NCBI RefSeq assembly: GCF_002242805.1
Contig: NZ_MCGQ01000050.1
Span: forward strand, 1-51,872
DNA: 51,872 bases
Reading direction: 5' to 3'
Source: Streptomyces diastatochromogenes
GTDB taxonomy: Bacteria > Actinomycetota > Actinomycetes > Streptomycetales > Streptomycetaceae
The notes beneath the pieces are model-generated. The model ran no database searches, was not told the origin of the DNA, and saw only the letters and a list, made by a program, of their open reading frames with translations. The translations under genes were made by a program, and so were the position numbers. This document shows, in pieces, positions 25,268 through 33,249 of the stretch (within the stretch, counting starts at the first letter, position 1; the number at the start of each line of letters is the position of its first letter).

Positions 25268-25285
25268 ATTTGAACGTGTTCAAAT
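25268..25285. promoter_or_regulatory. TetR-type operator (ATTTGAAC-GT-GTTCAAAT)
   Basis: Perfect 8-bp arms around a 2-bp centre, in otherwise GC-rich DNA, ending 12 bp before the start of the small membrane protein gene and abutting its ribosome-binding site. The symmetry and AT content are typical of TetR-family operators. No TetR gene lies in the window. Confidence 0.65.
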
Positions 25286-25337
25286 CGCTGTACCGAGCAT
25301 AACAGGGGGATGCGGACCGCGACCCGCCAACTCCCCT

Positions 25338-26786
25338 TCAGCCGTGCGGAGTCCGGGCGTAGAACACCGCCCCGTCGACCCGCCCCACCTCCTCGTACCG
25401 TGCCGCCAGCAGCCGGCGCAGGCTCGGGACGCGGTCGGGGGCGTACGGCTCGCCGCGGGAGTCGTCGACGACCAGGGCGGGGGCGTGTGCGGCCAGCTCC
25501 GCCCGGAACACGGGCCAGGCACCCTCGACCGCGTACTTCTCGCCGACCTGGGGGCCGTCGCGGCCGCCGCTGTAGTTGGTGAGCAGGCCCGCGGTGAGGT
25601 AGCGGGTGGCGGGGGTGCGGTGGGCCAGCCAGTACGTCTCCGGGTGCATGCCCCACACGAGGACCCGGTCGGCGGGCGCGGTGCGCTGGGCGAGGGCGGC
25701 CGCGAGGCGCTGGGCGTGGGTGAGTTCGGGGCGCGGTGCGAGCAGGCCCCAGGCGAGGAACAGGGCGCAGCAGCAGGCCGAGGTGAACACGGCGCCCGGC
25801 AGCCGTTCGCGGGGCAGGGTCCGCAGCGCGGCCGTGGCCAGCAGGGCCGCGGGCGGGGTGAGTTGCAGGTAGTAGTGGCCGAAGAAGTGGAAGCCGAGGG
25901 TGACGGCGACGACCGAGGAAGCCAGCCACAGCCACAGGTCGGCCGCGCCGGTGCGGGCGGTGCGCAGGGACCGTACGACCGGCGGGATCAGGCCCGCGCA
26001 GGCCACGGCCAGGAGCACGGCGTTGGCCACGCCACGGCCCAGGACGTGGAGTTCGGAGCCGGTGAAGGAGGCGTAGGCGGCGGAGCCGGTGACCGTCCAG
26101 AAGAGGAACCCGGCGGGGTCCGTGGCCAGGGCCGCGCACAGCACCGGTACGGCGAACCCGGCCCCGAGCCGCAGCGCGCCCGCGCACGGGGTGCCCGCGC
26201 GGTGCAGCAGCCAGACCACCGGCAGCAGCACCGCGCCGCCGGTCTGCTTGGCGAGGAAGGCACAGGCGACGGCGGCCCCGGCCGCACCCCAGCGGCCGCG
26301 GTCCGCGCACCACAGGGCGGCCGCCGTGGCGGGCAGTATGAACACCTCGAAGGTGGCGGCCTGCGCGTCCTCGGGGTTGAGTCCGACCGAGATCAGCAGG
26401 TACAGCACCCCCGTGGTGCGGCCCGCGGTGTCGCCCCAGCGGCGCCGGGCCAGGGAGGCCAGCAGGACGGCGGTGAGCGTCTGCGCGAGGACCGCCAGCA
26501 CCCGGACCGGAGTGAGGGAGCCGGAGCCGCAGACCGCGAAGGCGGCCTCGTACAGCCAGGGCACCAGCGGGGGTTTGCGGTCCACGACCGTCTCGTACAG
26601 GTGCCCGCCATGGGCGAGGAGGCGCGCCTGTACGGCGAGGTATCCCTCGTCGGGGTTCCACAGCGGCCGGACGAAGGAGGGGGCCCGGGTGATGCAGGCC
26701 AGGGCCGCGAGGGCGGGCAGCAGCCGCGTCCAGTACGCCGTCCGGGTGACCACGGTCCGTGCGGGGGCGAGCGGGGCGGCAAGCAT
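25338..26786 (-). CDS. GT-C fold membrane glycosyltransferase (PMT/ArnT-like, GT39/GT83 type)
   Basis: About 482 residues with roughly ten membrane helices and a C-terminal soluble tail. The first extracytoplasmic loop carries the GT-C acidic motif WNPDEGYLAVQARL, followed by ETVVDRKPPLVPW, both typical of dolichyl-phosphate-mannose or ArnT-like transferases that use lipid-phosphate sugars. Later helices include LWLWLASSVVAVTLGFHFFGHYYLQL. The ATG at 26786 (MLAAPLAPARTV) is taken as the start; a GTG at 26795 with a better-spaced purine tract is an alternative. It stands alone, between the small membrane protein and the APC permease. The acceptor is unknown; a link to the glycopolymer locus 2 kb away is possible but unproven. 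Confidence 0.83.
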   Translation of the reverse strand: MLAAPLAPARTVVTRTAYWTRLLPALAALACITRAPSFVRPLWNPDEGYLAVQARLLAHGGHLYETVVDRKPPLVPWLYEAAFAVCGSGSLTPVRVLAVLAQTLTAVLLASLARRRWGDTAGRTTGVLYLLISVGLNPEDAQAATFEVFILPATAAALWCADRGRWGAAGAAVACAFLAKQTGGAVLLPVVWLLHRAGTPCAGALRLGAGFAVPVLCAALATDPAGFLFWTVTGSAAYASFTGSELHVLGRGVANAVLLAVACAGLIPPVVRSLRTARTGAADLWLWLASSVVAVTLGFHFFGHYYLQLTPPAALLATAALRTLPRERLPGAVFTSACCCALFLAWGLLAPRPELTHAQRLAAALAQRTAPADRVLVWGMHPETYWLAHRTPATRYLTAGLLTNYSGGRDGPQVGEKYAVEGAWPVFRAELAAHAPALVVDDSRGEPYAPDRVPSLRRLLAARYEEVGRVDGAVFYARTPHG

Positions 26787-26800
26787 GGGGAGCACGTTAT

Positions 26801-26842
26801 CCGGCCCCGCAGTTCCCGCCGAAGCGGGACATACGGGGCCGG
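26801..26842 (-). terminator. Terminator hairpin downstream of the APC permease
   Basis: Outer arms CCGGCCCCG and CGGGGCCGG (9 bp) enclose a symmetric 4/4 internal loop and an inner TCCCGC-CGAA-GCGGGA stem. It lies 17 bp beyond the permease stop and just before the GT-C start, so it probably separates the two minus-strand genes. Confidence 0.7.
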
Positions 26843-26859
26843 TGCGGGGACCGTGACGG

Positions 26860-28386
26860 TTACTCGGCGTCGCCCTTCGGCGGCCGGTGCATGACCTCGC
26901 CGATGGTGGTCTCCTCGTGCCGGCCGAGGCGGCTGTGCGAGCGGCCGTAGAGGAAGTAGACAAAGGAGCCGATGACCATCCAGATGGCGAACCGGAGCCA
27001 GGTCTCGGCCGGCAGATTGAGCATCAGCCACAGCGTGGCGGCGACGGACAGGATCGGGATGAACGGCACCCACGGGGTGCGGAAGGCGCGGTGCAGATCC
27101 GGGCGAGTGCGACGCAGGATGACCACGCCGAGTGCGACGACGACGAAGGCGAACAGGGTGCCGATGTTCACCAGTTCGGCCAGTTCGCTCAGGCTGGTGA
27201 AGCCCGCGATCACGGCGATGAGCCCGCCGAGCAGGATGGTCGGCCGGTGCGGGGTCCGGAAGCGGGGGTGGACGATGGAGAAGAAGCGGGGCAGCAGGCC
27301 GTCGCGGCTCATCGCGAAGAAGACCCGGGTCTGGCCGAGCAGCAGGATCATGCAGACCGTGGTCAGGCCGATGACGGCGCCGAAGCTGATCGCGCCCGCG
27401 TACCAGGGGTGTCCGTTGGCCTTGAAGGCGTCGGCGAGCGGGGCGTCGACGGACAGCTTGCTGTAGTGCTGCATGCCGGTGACGACGATGGACACCGCCA
27501 CGTACAGCGTCGTACAGATGAACAGGGAGCCGAGGATGCCGCGCGGCATGTCCCGCTGCGGGTTCTTGGTCTCCTCGGCGGCGGTGGCCACGACGTCGAA
27601 GCCGATGAAGGCGAAGAAGACCACGGAGGCGGCGGTGAAGATGCCCATCACACCGAAGTTGGACGGCGCCCAGCCGAACATCAGCTGGATCAGCGGCGCT
27701 TTGAGGCTGCTGCCCGCCGGCACGGTCTCCGCCTTGGGGATGAACGGCTTGTAGTTGTCGCCGTTGATGAAGAAGGCACCGGCGACGATCACGATCAGGA
27801 CGACCGTCACCTTGATGGCGACGACGACCTCGGTGACCCGCGCGGACAGCTTCATGCCGATGACGAGGATGGCGGTGAGCACCAGGACCAGCGCGGCGGC
27901 GAGGATGTCGAAGCCGAAGCCGGTGGCCCCGTCCCGGCCGCCGAGGTAGGCGGGCAGGTGCCAGCCCGCGTTGTCCAGCAGCGAGCGCATGTAGCCGGAC
28001 CAGCCGACGGCCACCACCGCCGTGCCGAGCGCGAACTCCAGGACCAGGTCCCAGCCGATGATCCAGGCGGGCAGTTCGCCGAGGGAGGCGTACGAGAAGG
28101 TGTACGCGGAGCCGGCCACCGGGACCGTGGAGGCGAACTCCGCGTAGCACAGCGCGGCGAGGGCGCAGACGACGCCGGCCACGACGAAACCCAAGGAGAC
28201 CGCGGGGCCCGCGGTCTCCTTGGCCACCTTGCCGGTGAGGACGAAGATGCCGGTGCCGATGATGACACCGACGCCGAAGACGGTCAGATCCAGCGCGGTC
28301 AGGGACTTCTTGAGCGCGTGCTCTGGCTCCTCGGTATCGAGGATGGACTGTTCGACCTTCTTCGTTCGGAAGAGGCTGTTGCTCAC
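26860..28386 (-). CDS. Amino acid permease (APC superfamily, cationic amino-acid transporter type)
   Basis: 508-residue transporter with about 12 membrane helices. The first helix region, LTVFGVGVIIGTGIFVLTG, has the APC GIG/GTG substrate-binding loop, and the conserved PVAGSAYTFSYASLGELPAW follows. EETKNPQRDMPRGI precedes a mid-protein helix, as in YfnA/CAT-type carriers. The start is GTG 28386 (VSNSLFRTKKVEQS) with GGAGG 7 nt upstream. It lies downstream of dxs on the same strand but a terminator separates them. Amino acid specificity cannot be read from the sequence; the similarity is to cationic amino acid carriers. Confidence 0.93.
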   Translation of the reverse strand: MSNSLFRTKKVEQSILDTEEPEHALKKSLTALDLTVFGVGVIIGTGIFVLTGKVAKETAGPAVSLGFVVAGVVCALAALCYAEFASTVPVAGSAYTFSYASLGELPAWIIGWDLVLEFALGTAVVAVGWSGYMRSLLDNAGWHLPAYLGGRDGATGFGFDILAAALVLVLTAILVIGMKLSARVTEVVVAIKVTVVLIVIVAGAFFINGDNYKPFIPKAETVPAGSSLKAPLIQLMFGWAPSNFGVMGIFTAASVVFFAFIGFDVVATAAEETKNPQRDMPRGILGSLFICTTLYVAVSIVVTGMQHYSKLSVDAPLADAFKANGHPWYAGAISFGAVIGLTTVCMILLLGQTRVFFAMSRDGLLPRFFSIVHPRFRTPHRPTILLGGLIAVIAGFTSLSELAELVNIGTLFAFVVVALGVVILRRTRPDLHRAFRTPWVPFIPILSVAATLWLMLNLPAETWLRFAIWMVIGSFVYFLYGRSHSRLGRHEETTIGEVMHRPPKGDAE

Positions 28387-28473
28387 GGGCCTTCCTCCCA
28401 CACGCTCGTCGTCCTCGACATGATCGAGAGGGCTGGGGATGCGTATGCCCCGGCACAGGCAGGTAAACGCAAA

Positions 28474-28514
28474 AGGGCCGGGTCCGCCACCTGGAAGGGG
28501 GCGAAACCGGCCCT
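28474..28514 (-). terminator. Intrinsic terminator of dxs
   Basis: AGGGCCGG (28474-28481) pairs with CCGGCCCT (28507-28514), with a further CGCC/GGCG pairing inside. On the minus strand the hairpin is followed by TTTT and then GCGTTT, 24 bp past the dxs stop. Confidence 0.75.
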
Positions 28515-28537
28515 ACGGGTGCTTGTCCCGTACGTGC

Positions 28538-30466
28538 CTAGTCGCGAGCGGGTTCTACGGCGTCCACCTCGTCGGCCGTACGGTCGAACCGGCCGTCCAG
28601 CTTGGCGACCAGTCCGGTGACCTGGCGGGCGATGTCGGGCGCGGTCAGCCCGATCTCGGCCATGACCTCGGCGCGGGAGGCGTGGTCGAGGAAGCGCGGC
28701 GGGATGCCGAAGTCGCGCAGCGGCAGGTCCACGCCCGCGTCCCGGAGGGCCTGGGCGACGGCGGAGCCGACACCGCCGACGCGGCTGTTGTCCTCGACGG
28801 TGACGACGACCCGGTGCCGCTCGGCGAGCGGGGCCATCGCCTCGTCGACGGGCTTGACCCAGCGCGGGTCGACGACGGTGGTGGAGATGCCCTGCTTGTC
28901 GAGCAGGCCGGCGATCTCCAGGCACATCGGGGCGAGGGCGCCGACGGAGACCAGCAGCACGTCCGGGCGGTCGGTTCCCGGCTCGCGCAGCACGTCCATG
29001 CCGCCGACCCGGCCCACGGCCGGTACGGCGGGACCCACGGCGCCCTTGGAGAAGCGCACCACGGTCGGCGCGTCCTCGACGGCGACGGCCTCGCGCAGCT
29101 GCGCCCGCACCTGGTCGGCGTCGCGCGGGGCGGCCAGCCGCAGCCCCGGCACGACCTGCAGGATCGACATGTCCCACATGCCGTTGTGGGAGGCGCCGTC
29201 GGTGCCGGTGACGCCGGCCCGGTCCAGTACGAAGGTCACCCCGCACTTGTGCAGGGCCACGTCCATCAGCACCTGGTCGAAGGCGCGGTTGAGGAAGGTG
29301 GCGTAGACGGCGAAGACCGGGTGCACACCGGCGTGGGCCAGGCCGGCCGCGGAGACGGCGCCGTGCTGCTCGGCGATCCCGACGTCGTAGATCCGGTCGG
29401 GGAACGTGTCGGCGAACTTCTTCAGGCCGACGGGCTGCAGCATCGCCGCCGTGATGGCCACGATGTCCTCGCGTTCCTTGCCCAGCTCGACCATCTCGTC
29501 GCCGAAGACGGAGGTCCAGTCGGCGCCCGAGGCCTTGATCGGCAGGCCCGTGTCGGGGTGGATGGGGCCGATGCCGTGGAAGCGGTCGGCCTCGTCCTGG
29601 AGGGCGGGCTGGTAGCCGCGGCCCTTCTCGGTCAGGCAGTGCACGATGACCGGGCCGCCGAACCGCTTGGCCCGGGCCAGCGCGGACTCCAGCGCCTCGA
29701 TGTCATGTCCGTCGATGGGGCCGACGTACTTCAGGCCCAGGTCCTCGAACATGCCCTGCGGGGCGATGAAGTCCTTCAGCCCCTTCTTGGCGCCGTGCAG
29801 GGTCTCGTACAGCGGCTTTCCGACGACCGGGGTGCGGTCGAGGATGTCCTTCGTCCGGGCGAGGAAGCGCTCGTAGCCGTCGGTCGTGCGCAGGGTCGCC
29901 AGGTGGTTGGCGAGACCGCCGATGGTCGGGGCGTAGGAGCGCTCGTTGTCGTTGACGACGATGACGAGCGGGCGGTCCTTGGCCTCGGCGATGTTGTTGA
30001 GCGCCTCCCAGGCCATACCGCCGGTCAGGGCACCGTCACCGATCACGGCGACGACGTGACTGTCCCGCTTCTTCAGCTGGTTGGCCTTCGCGATGCCGTC
30101 GGCCCAGCCGAGCACGGTGGACGCGTGGCTGTTCTCGATGACGTCGTGCTCGGACTCGGCCTGCGCCGGGTAGCCGGACAGGCCGCCCTTCATCTTCAGC
30201 CGGGAGAAGTCCTGCCGGCCGGTGAGCAGCTTGTGCACATAGGACTGGTGGCCCGTGTCCCACAGCACCTTGTCCTTCGGGGACTCGAAGACGCGGTGCA
30301 GGGCGATGGTGAGCTCGACCACGCCCAGGTTGGGGCCGAGGTGGCCGCCTGTCTTGGAGACGGCGTCGACGAGGAAGGTCCGGATCTCCCCTGCCAGCTG
30401 GTCCAGCTCCTCCAGGCTGAGCCGGTCCAGATCGCGCGGTCCCCTGATGCGGGTCAGCAGCGGCAC
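28538..30466 (-). CDS. dxs: 1-deoxy-D-xylulose-5-phosphate synthase
   Basis: 642-residue thiamine-diphosphate enzyme condensing pyruvate with glyceraldehyde-3-phosphate, the first step of the MEP isoprenoid pathway. The N-terminus has KTGGHLGPNLGVVELTIALH, the ThDP motif IGDGALTGGMAWEALN (Asp144) and a second substrate region DGHDIEALE. The catalytic glutamate lies in YDVGIAEQHGAVSAAG (Glu366). The C-terminal transketolase domain ends LDGRFDRTADEVD. The GTG start is preceded by GGAGG with a 6-nt spacer. Length and motifs are normal for the family, and the gene is monocistronic with its own terminator. I recall a second dxs paralogue in S. coelicolor, so this may not be the only copy. Confidence 0.97.
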   Translation of the reverse strand: MPLLTRIRGPRDLDRLSLEELDQLAGEIRTFLVDAVSKTGGHLGPNLGVVELTIALHRVFESPKDKVLWDTGHQSYVHKLLTGRQDFSRLKMKGGLSGYPAQAESEHDVIENSHASTVLGWADGIAKANQLKKRDSHVVAVIGDGALTGGMAWEALNNIAEAKDRPLVIVVNDNERSYAPTIGGLANHLATLRTTDGYERFLARTKDILDRTPVVGKPLYETLHGAKKGLKDFIAPQGMFEDLGLKYVGPIDGHDIEALESALARAKRFGGPVIVHCLTEKGRGYQPALQDEADRFHGIGPIHPDTGLPIKASGADWTSVFGDEMVELGKEREDIVAITAAMLQPVGLKKFADTFPDRIYDVGIAEQHGAVSAAGLAHAGVHPVFAVYATFLNRAFDQVLMDVALHKCGVTFVLDRAGVTGTDGASHNGMWDMSILQVVPGLRLAAPRDADQVRAQLREAVAVEDAPTVVRFSKGAVGPAVPAVGRVGGMDVLREPGTDRPDVLLVSVGALAPMCLEIAGLLDKQGISTTVVDPRWVKPVDEAMAPLAERHRVVVTVEDNSRVGGVGSAVAQALRDAGVDLPLRDFGIPPRFLDHASRAEVMAEIGLTAPDIARQVTGLVAKLDGRFDRTADEVDAVEPARD

Positions 30467-30548
30467 CCGTGCCTCCTTGCAAGTAGAGCTGATCGAGCTG
30501 TTGCCGGGCTCGCCCGAGTCTAATGTTCATGCTTTGCGCGACACGACA

Positions 30549-30577
30549 GCGCCCGGCACCTTCGCAGGGCCGGGCGC
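30549..30577 (-). terminator. Hairpin downstream of the small secreted-protein gene
   Basis: GCGCCCGGC and GCCGGGCGC form a 9-bp perfect stem with an 11-nt loop, 19 bp past the stop at 30597. Outer ACACGAC/GTCGTGT arms (30541-30547 and 30589-30595) can extend it. No clear T-run follows. Confidence 0.6.
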
Positions 30578-30596
30578 CGGCGTCGTACGTCGTGTG

Positions 30597-30896
30597 TCAG
30601 CCGCAGTGGCCGATGTCGAACGCACCACCCGTGTTACCGGCCCAGCCGATGCGGCCGTAAATGAGGATGCAGTGCCCGGCGGCCGAAATGCTGACCGGAC
30701 CCGCCTGGTCGAGATAGACGTTGCCGAACGTGCTGCCGCTGTAGGTCACCGGAAATTTGTCGATCAGGTTGCCGCTGCCACCGTAGCCGCTGGCCTGCGC
30801 CGCAGGTGCGAGCACCAGGCCGGCCCCGAAAGGGAGCGGCAAGCACCCAAAAGTGGCGGAAAGAAAACCACGCGATATGCCGCGACAAAAGAACAC
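30597..30896 (-). CDS. Small putative secreted protein, unknown function
   Basis: 99 residues from a GTG at 30896. The N-terminus looks like a signal peptide: MFFCRGISR, a hydrophobic core GFLSATFGCLPLPFGAGLVL and a cleavage-like APAAQA-SG. The mature part (SGYGGSGNLIDKFPVTYSG ... FDIGHCG) is glycine-rich with two cysteines, possibly one disulfide. The 5' third has lower GC than the surrounding genes, and I see no convincing ribosome-binding site before the start, so the exact N-terminus is doubtful. It is bracketed by two hairpins that isolate it from xylH and dxs. I do not recognise the family. Confidence 0.5.
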   Translation of the reverse strand: MFFCRGISRGFLSATFGCLPLPFGAGLVLAPAAQASGYGGSGNLIDKFPVTYSGSTFGNVYLDQAGPVSISAAGHCILIYGRIGWAGNTGGAFDIGHCG

Positions 30897-30910
30897 CGCT
30901 GGAACACATG

Positions 30911-30956
30911 AAAAGGCCCGGCGCCACCATGGGGATCCCAGTGGTGGCGCCGGGCC
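30911..30956 (-). terminator. Intrinsic terminator of the xylFGH operon
   Basis: A 15-bp perfect stem (30915-30929 with 30942-30956, arm GGCCCGGCGCCACCA) closes a 12-nt loop and is followed on the minus strand by TTTT. It lies 15 bp beyond the xylH stop. Confidence 0.9.
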
Positions 30957-30971
30957 CTTCGAAGGCGGGCG

Positions 30972-32273
30972 TTACGCGCGGCCCGCCGTCTTCTGCGTCT
31001 TGCGAGTGATGGAGTCGATGACCACAGTGGTCAACAGCACAGCCGCGGTGATCATGTACTTCACCGGCTCCGCGATGGACTCCAGCTGAAGGCCGTACTG
31101 GATCGACACGATCACCAGCACACCCAGCAGCGCGTTCCACGTACGACCACGCCCACCGAAGAGCGACGTACCACCGATGACCGCGGCGGCGATCGCGTTC
31201 ATCAGCAGGTCACCCGTACCCGCGCTCTGGTTGGCCGACGCGATCTTCGAGGCCAGGAACAGACCACCGATCGCGGCGAACCCACCGGAGATCGCGAACA
31301 CGGAGATCCGCACCGCGGTGACGTTGATGCCCGCGCGCCGGGACGCCTCCACGCTGCCACCGAGCGCGAAGATCTTGCGACCGTAGGCGGTGCGCCGCAG
31401 CACGAAGTCCGTGCCGACCAGGAACGCGACGAAGATCACGGTGGCCAGCGGCAGACCCTTGTACTGGTTGTACATGTAGGCCGCGGCGAAGGAGACCACG
31501 GCCAGCAGGACCGTGCGCAGGATCGTGTCGCTGAGCGGCCGGGACGGGACGCCCGCGGCCTCCCGGCGCCGGTTGCCCAGGAAGGAGCTGATGAAGAACA
31601 GCGCGACCACGACGACCGCGAGCCCGTAGGCGGCGGCCACGTCCGTGAAGGTGTACGTGGTCAGCTTGCCGATCAGACCGTCGCTGTCGAGGTTGATCGT
31701 GCCGTCCTCGCCCAGCACCTTGAGCATGAAGCCCAGCCAGAACAGCAGACCGGCCAGGGTCACGGCGAAGGCGGGCGCGCCGAGCACCGCGAAGAAGAAG
31801 CCGTGCAGCGCGCCGATGGCGGCACCGACGGCGATGGCGACGAGCACGGCCAGCCACTCGGGCCAGCCCTGGTTGACCGTGAGGACGGCCGCGAGGGCGC
31901 TGGCCGCGCCGCTGACCGAGCCGACCGACAGGTCGATCTCGCCGAGCAGCAGCACGAAGACGATGCCCACGGAGATCATGCCCGTGCCGACCATCGTGAC
32001 CGTGATGTTGCTGATGTTCTGCGCGGAGAGGAACTCGGAGTTGAGGACCTGGAAGATCACGCAGATGATCGCGAGGCCCAGGACGACCGGGAGGGAACCC
32101 AGCTCGCCGGCCTTCATCTTGCGCTTGAACTCGGTCCAGTAGCCGAGCAGGCCCTGCTCGCGCACCAGCAGGCGCGGGTCGACCGCGGTGACCGCGGCGG
32201 CCGCGGCCTCGGGGTTCACGACGGGCGCGTCGGGGGTCTCGTCCACGTTCGCGGAGGTCTTGTCGATGCTCAC
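30972..32273 (-). CDS. xylH: Xylose-type ABC transporter permease XylH
   Basis: 433-residue CUT2 permease with about 10 membrane helices and a ~50-residue cytoplasmic N-tail (VSIDKTSANVDETPDA). Characteristic segments are FLSAQNISNITVTMVGTGMI, LLGEIDLSVGSVSGAASALA, GAPAFAVTLAGLLFWLG and IGGTSLFGGRGRTWNALLGV, as in XylH/RbsC. The GTG start overlaps the ATPase stop (GTGA) and has GGAGG 7 nt upstream. It is the last gene of xylFGH. Homology and synteny beside a ROK regulator match the S. coelicolor xylFGH locus as I remember it; ribose or another pentose remains possible on sequence alone. Confidence 0.92.
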   Translation of the reverse strand: MSIDKTSANVDETPDAPVVNPEAAAAAVTAVDPRLLVREQGLLGYWTEFKRKMKAGELGSLPVVLGLAIICVIFQVLNSEFLSAQNISNITVTMVGTGMISVGIVFVLLLGEIDLSVGSVSGAASALAAVLTVNQGWPEWLAVLVAIAVGAAIGALHGFFFAVLGAPAFAVTLAGLLFWLGFMLKVLGEDGTINLDSDGLIGKLTTYTFTDVAAAYGLAVVVVALFFISSFLGNRRREAAGVPSRPLSDTILRTVLLAVVSFAAAYMYNQYKGLPLATVIFVAFLVGTDFVLRRTAYGRKIFALGGSVEASRRAGINVTAVRISVFAISGGFAAIGGLFLASKIASANQSAGTGDLLMNAIAAAVIGGTSLFGGRGRTWNALLGVLVIVSIQYGLQLESIAEPVKYMITAAVLLTTVVIDSITRKTQKTAGRA

Positions 32274-33052
32274 TTGGAAACCTCCCCGGACGTGCGCGCC
32301 GCACGGCGGGTCACGGCGTTGTCGGTGGCGCCGGTGATGGCGGAGATGATCTCCTCCTGCGAGGTCGACTTGACCTCGAAGACGCCGTTGTTGCGGCCGA
32401 GGCGCAGCACGGCGACCTTGTCGGCCACCGCCTTCACGTCCGCCATGTTGTGGCTGATGAGGATGACGGCGTGACCGCGCTCGCGCAGGCGCTCCACGAG
32501 GTCGAGGACCTGGGCGGTCTGCTCGACACCGAGGGCGGCGGTGGGCTCGTCGAGGATGACCAGCTTGGGGTCGCCGAGCATCGAACGCGCGATGGCCACG
32601 GTCTGGCGCTGACCGCCGGAGAGCGAGGCGATCGGGATGCGGACGCTCGGGATGCGGATCGACAGCGTGGTGAGCAGCTCGCGGGCGCGGCGCTCCATCT
32701 CGACCTCGTCGAGGACACCCCACTTCCTCAGCTCACGGCCGAGGAACAGGTTGCCGACCACGTCGATGTTGTCGCACAGCGCGAGGTCCTGGTACACCGT
32801 CGCGATGCCCAGGGCCTGGGCGTCGTGCGGCCTGCTGATCGAAACAGCCTTGCCACCCCACTCGATGACGCCCTCATCGATGGGGTGCACGCCGGCGATC
32901 GTCTTGACCAGCGTGGACTTTCCGGCACCGTTGTCGCCCACGAGGGCGACCACCTCACCGGCGTGGACCTCAAGCTCTACGTCGGTGAGCGCCTGAACGG
33001 CACCGAACCGCTTGGAGACCCCGCGCAACGCCAGCACGGGCGTAGCGGACAC
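32270..33052 (-). CDS. xylG: Xylose-type ABC transporter ATP-binding protein XylG (single ABC domain)
   Basis: 260-residue ATPase energising XylH. The motifs are complete: Walker A GDNGAGKST, Q-loop TVYQDLAL, signature LSGGQRQ, Walker B LVILDEPTAALG and switch histidine ILISHNMADV. Unlike E. coli XylG or RbsA, which have two fused ABC domains (~500 aa), this protein has only one, so it must work as a homodimer, as in FrcA-type systems. The GTG at 33052 (VSATPVLALRGVS) is favoured because AAGGAG lies 9 nt upstream; the ATG at 33061 would abut it. It is separated from xylF by 197 bp with two stem-loops. Confidence 0.92.
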   Translation of the reverse strand: MSATPVLALRGVSKRFGAVQALTDVELEVHAGEVVALVGDNGAGKSTLVKTIAGVHPIDEGVIEWGGKAVSISRPHDAQALGIATVYQDLALCDNIDVVGNLFLGRELRKWGVLDEVEMERRARELLTTLSIRIPSVRIPIASLSGGQRQTVAIARSMLGDPKLVILDEPTAALGVEQTAQVLDLVERLRERGHAVILISHNMADVKAVADKVAVLRLGRNNGVFEVKSTSQEEIISAITGATDNAVTRRAARTSGEVSK

Positions 33053-33116
33053 GTGAACCATCTCCTTCGCCGCCTGACCCGGCGGGAGGTTGTGCAGAAG
33101 TTTGGGGGGAGTTCCG

Positions 33117-33223
33117 TCCGGCGCCCCGCACCGAGCTTGCGGGGCTGTCTGATGCGCGGGGCGCCGGAGGAGCCTTGGGCAGTCCGTCCGCTCCCGTACG
33201 GGCATTCAAGTGCGAATGCCCGT
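33117..33223 (-). ncRNA. Intercistronic stem-loops between xylF and xylG
   Basis: Two hairpins lie in the mRNA. ACGGGCATTC/GAATGCCCGT (33198-33207 with 33214-33223, 6-nt loop) comes first after xylF. Then a 13-bp stem (33117-33129 with 33156-33168) follows. Its left arm can alternatively pair as GCCCCGC/GCGGGGC (33123-33129 with 33139-33145), a mutually exclusive fold. Such elements often stabilise the upstream SBP message and lower expression of the downstream genes. Confidence 0.6.
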
Positions 33224-33249
33224 GATCGGGAAGGGACTTGGGGGGCTGC

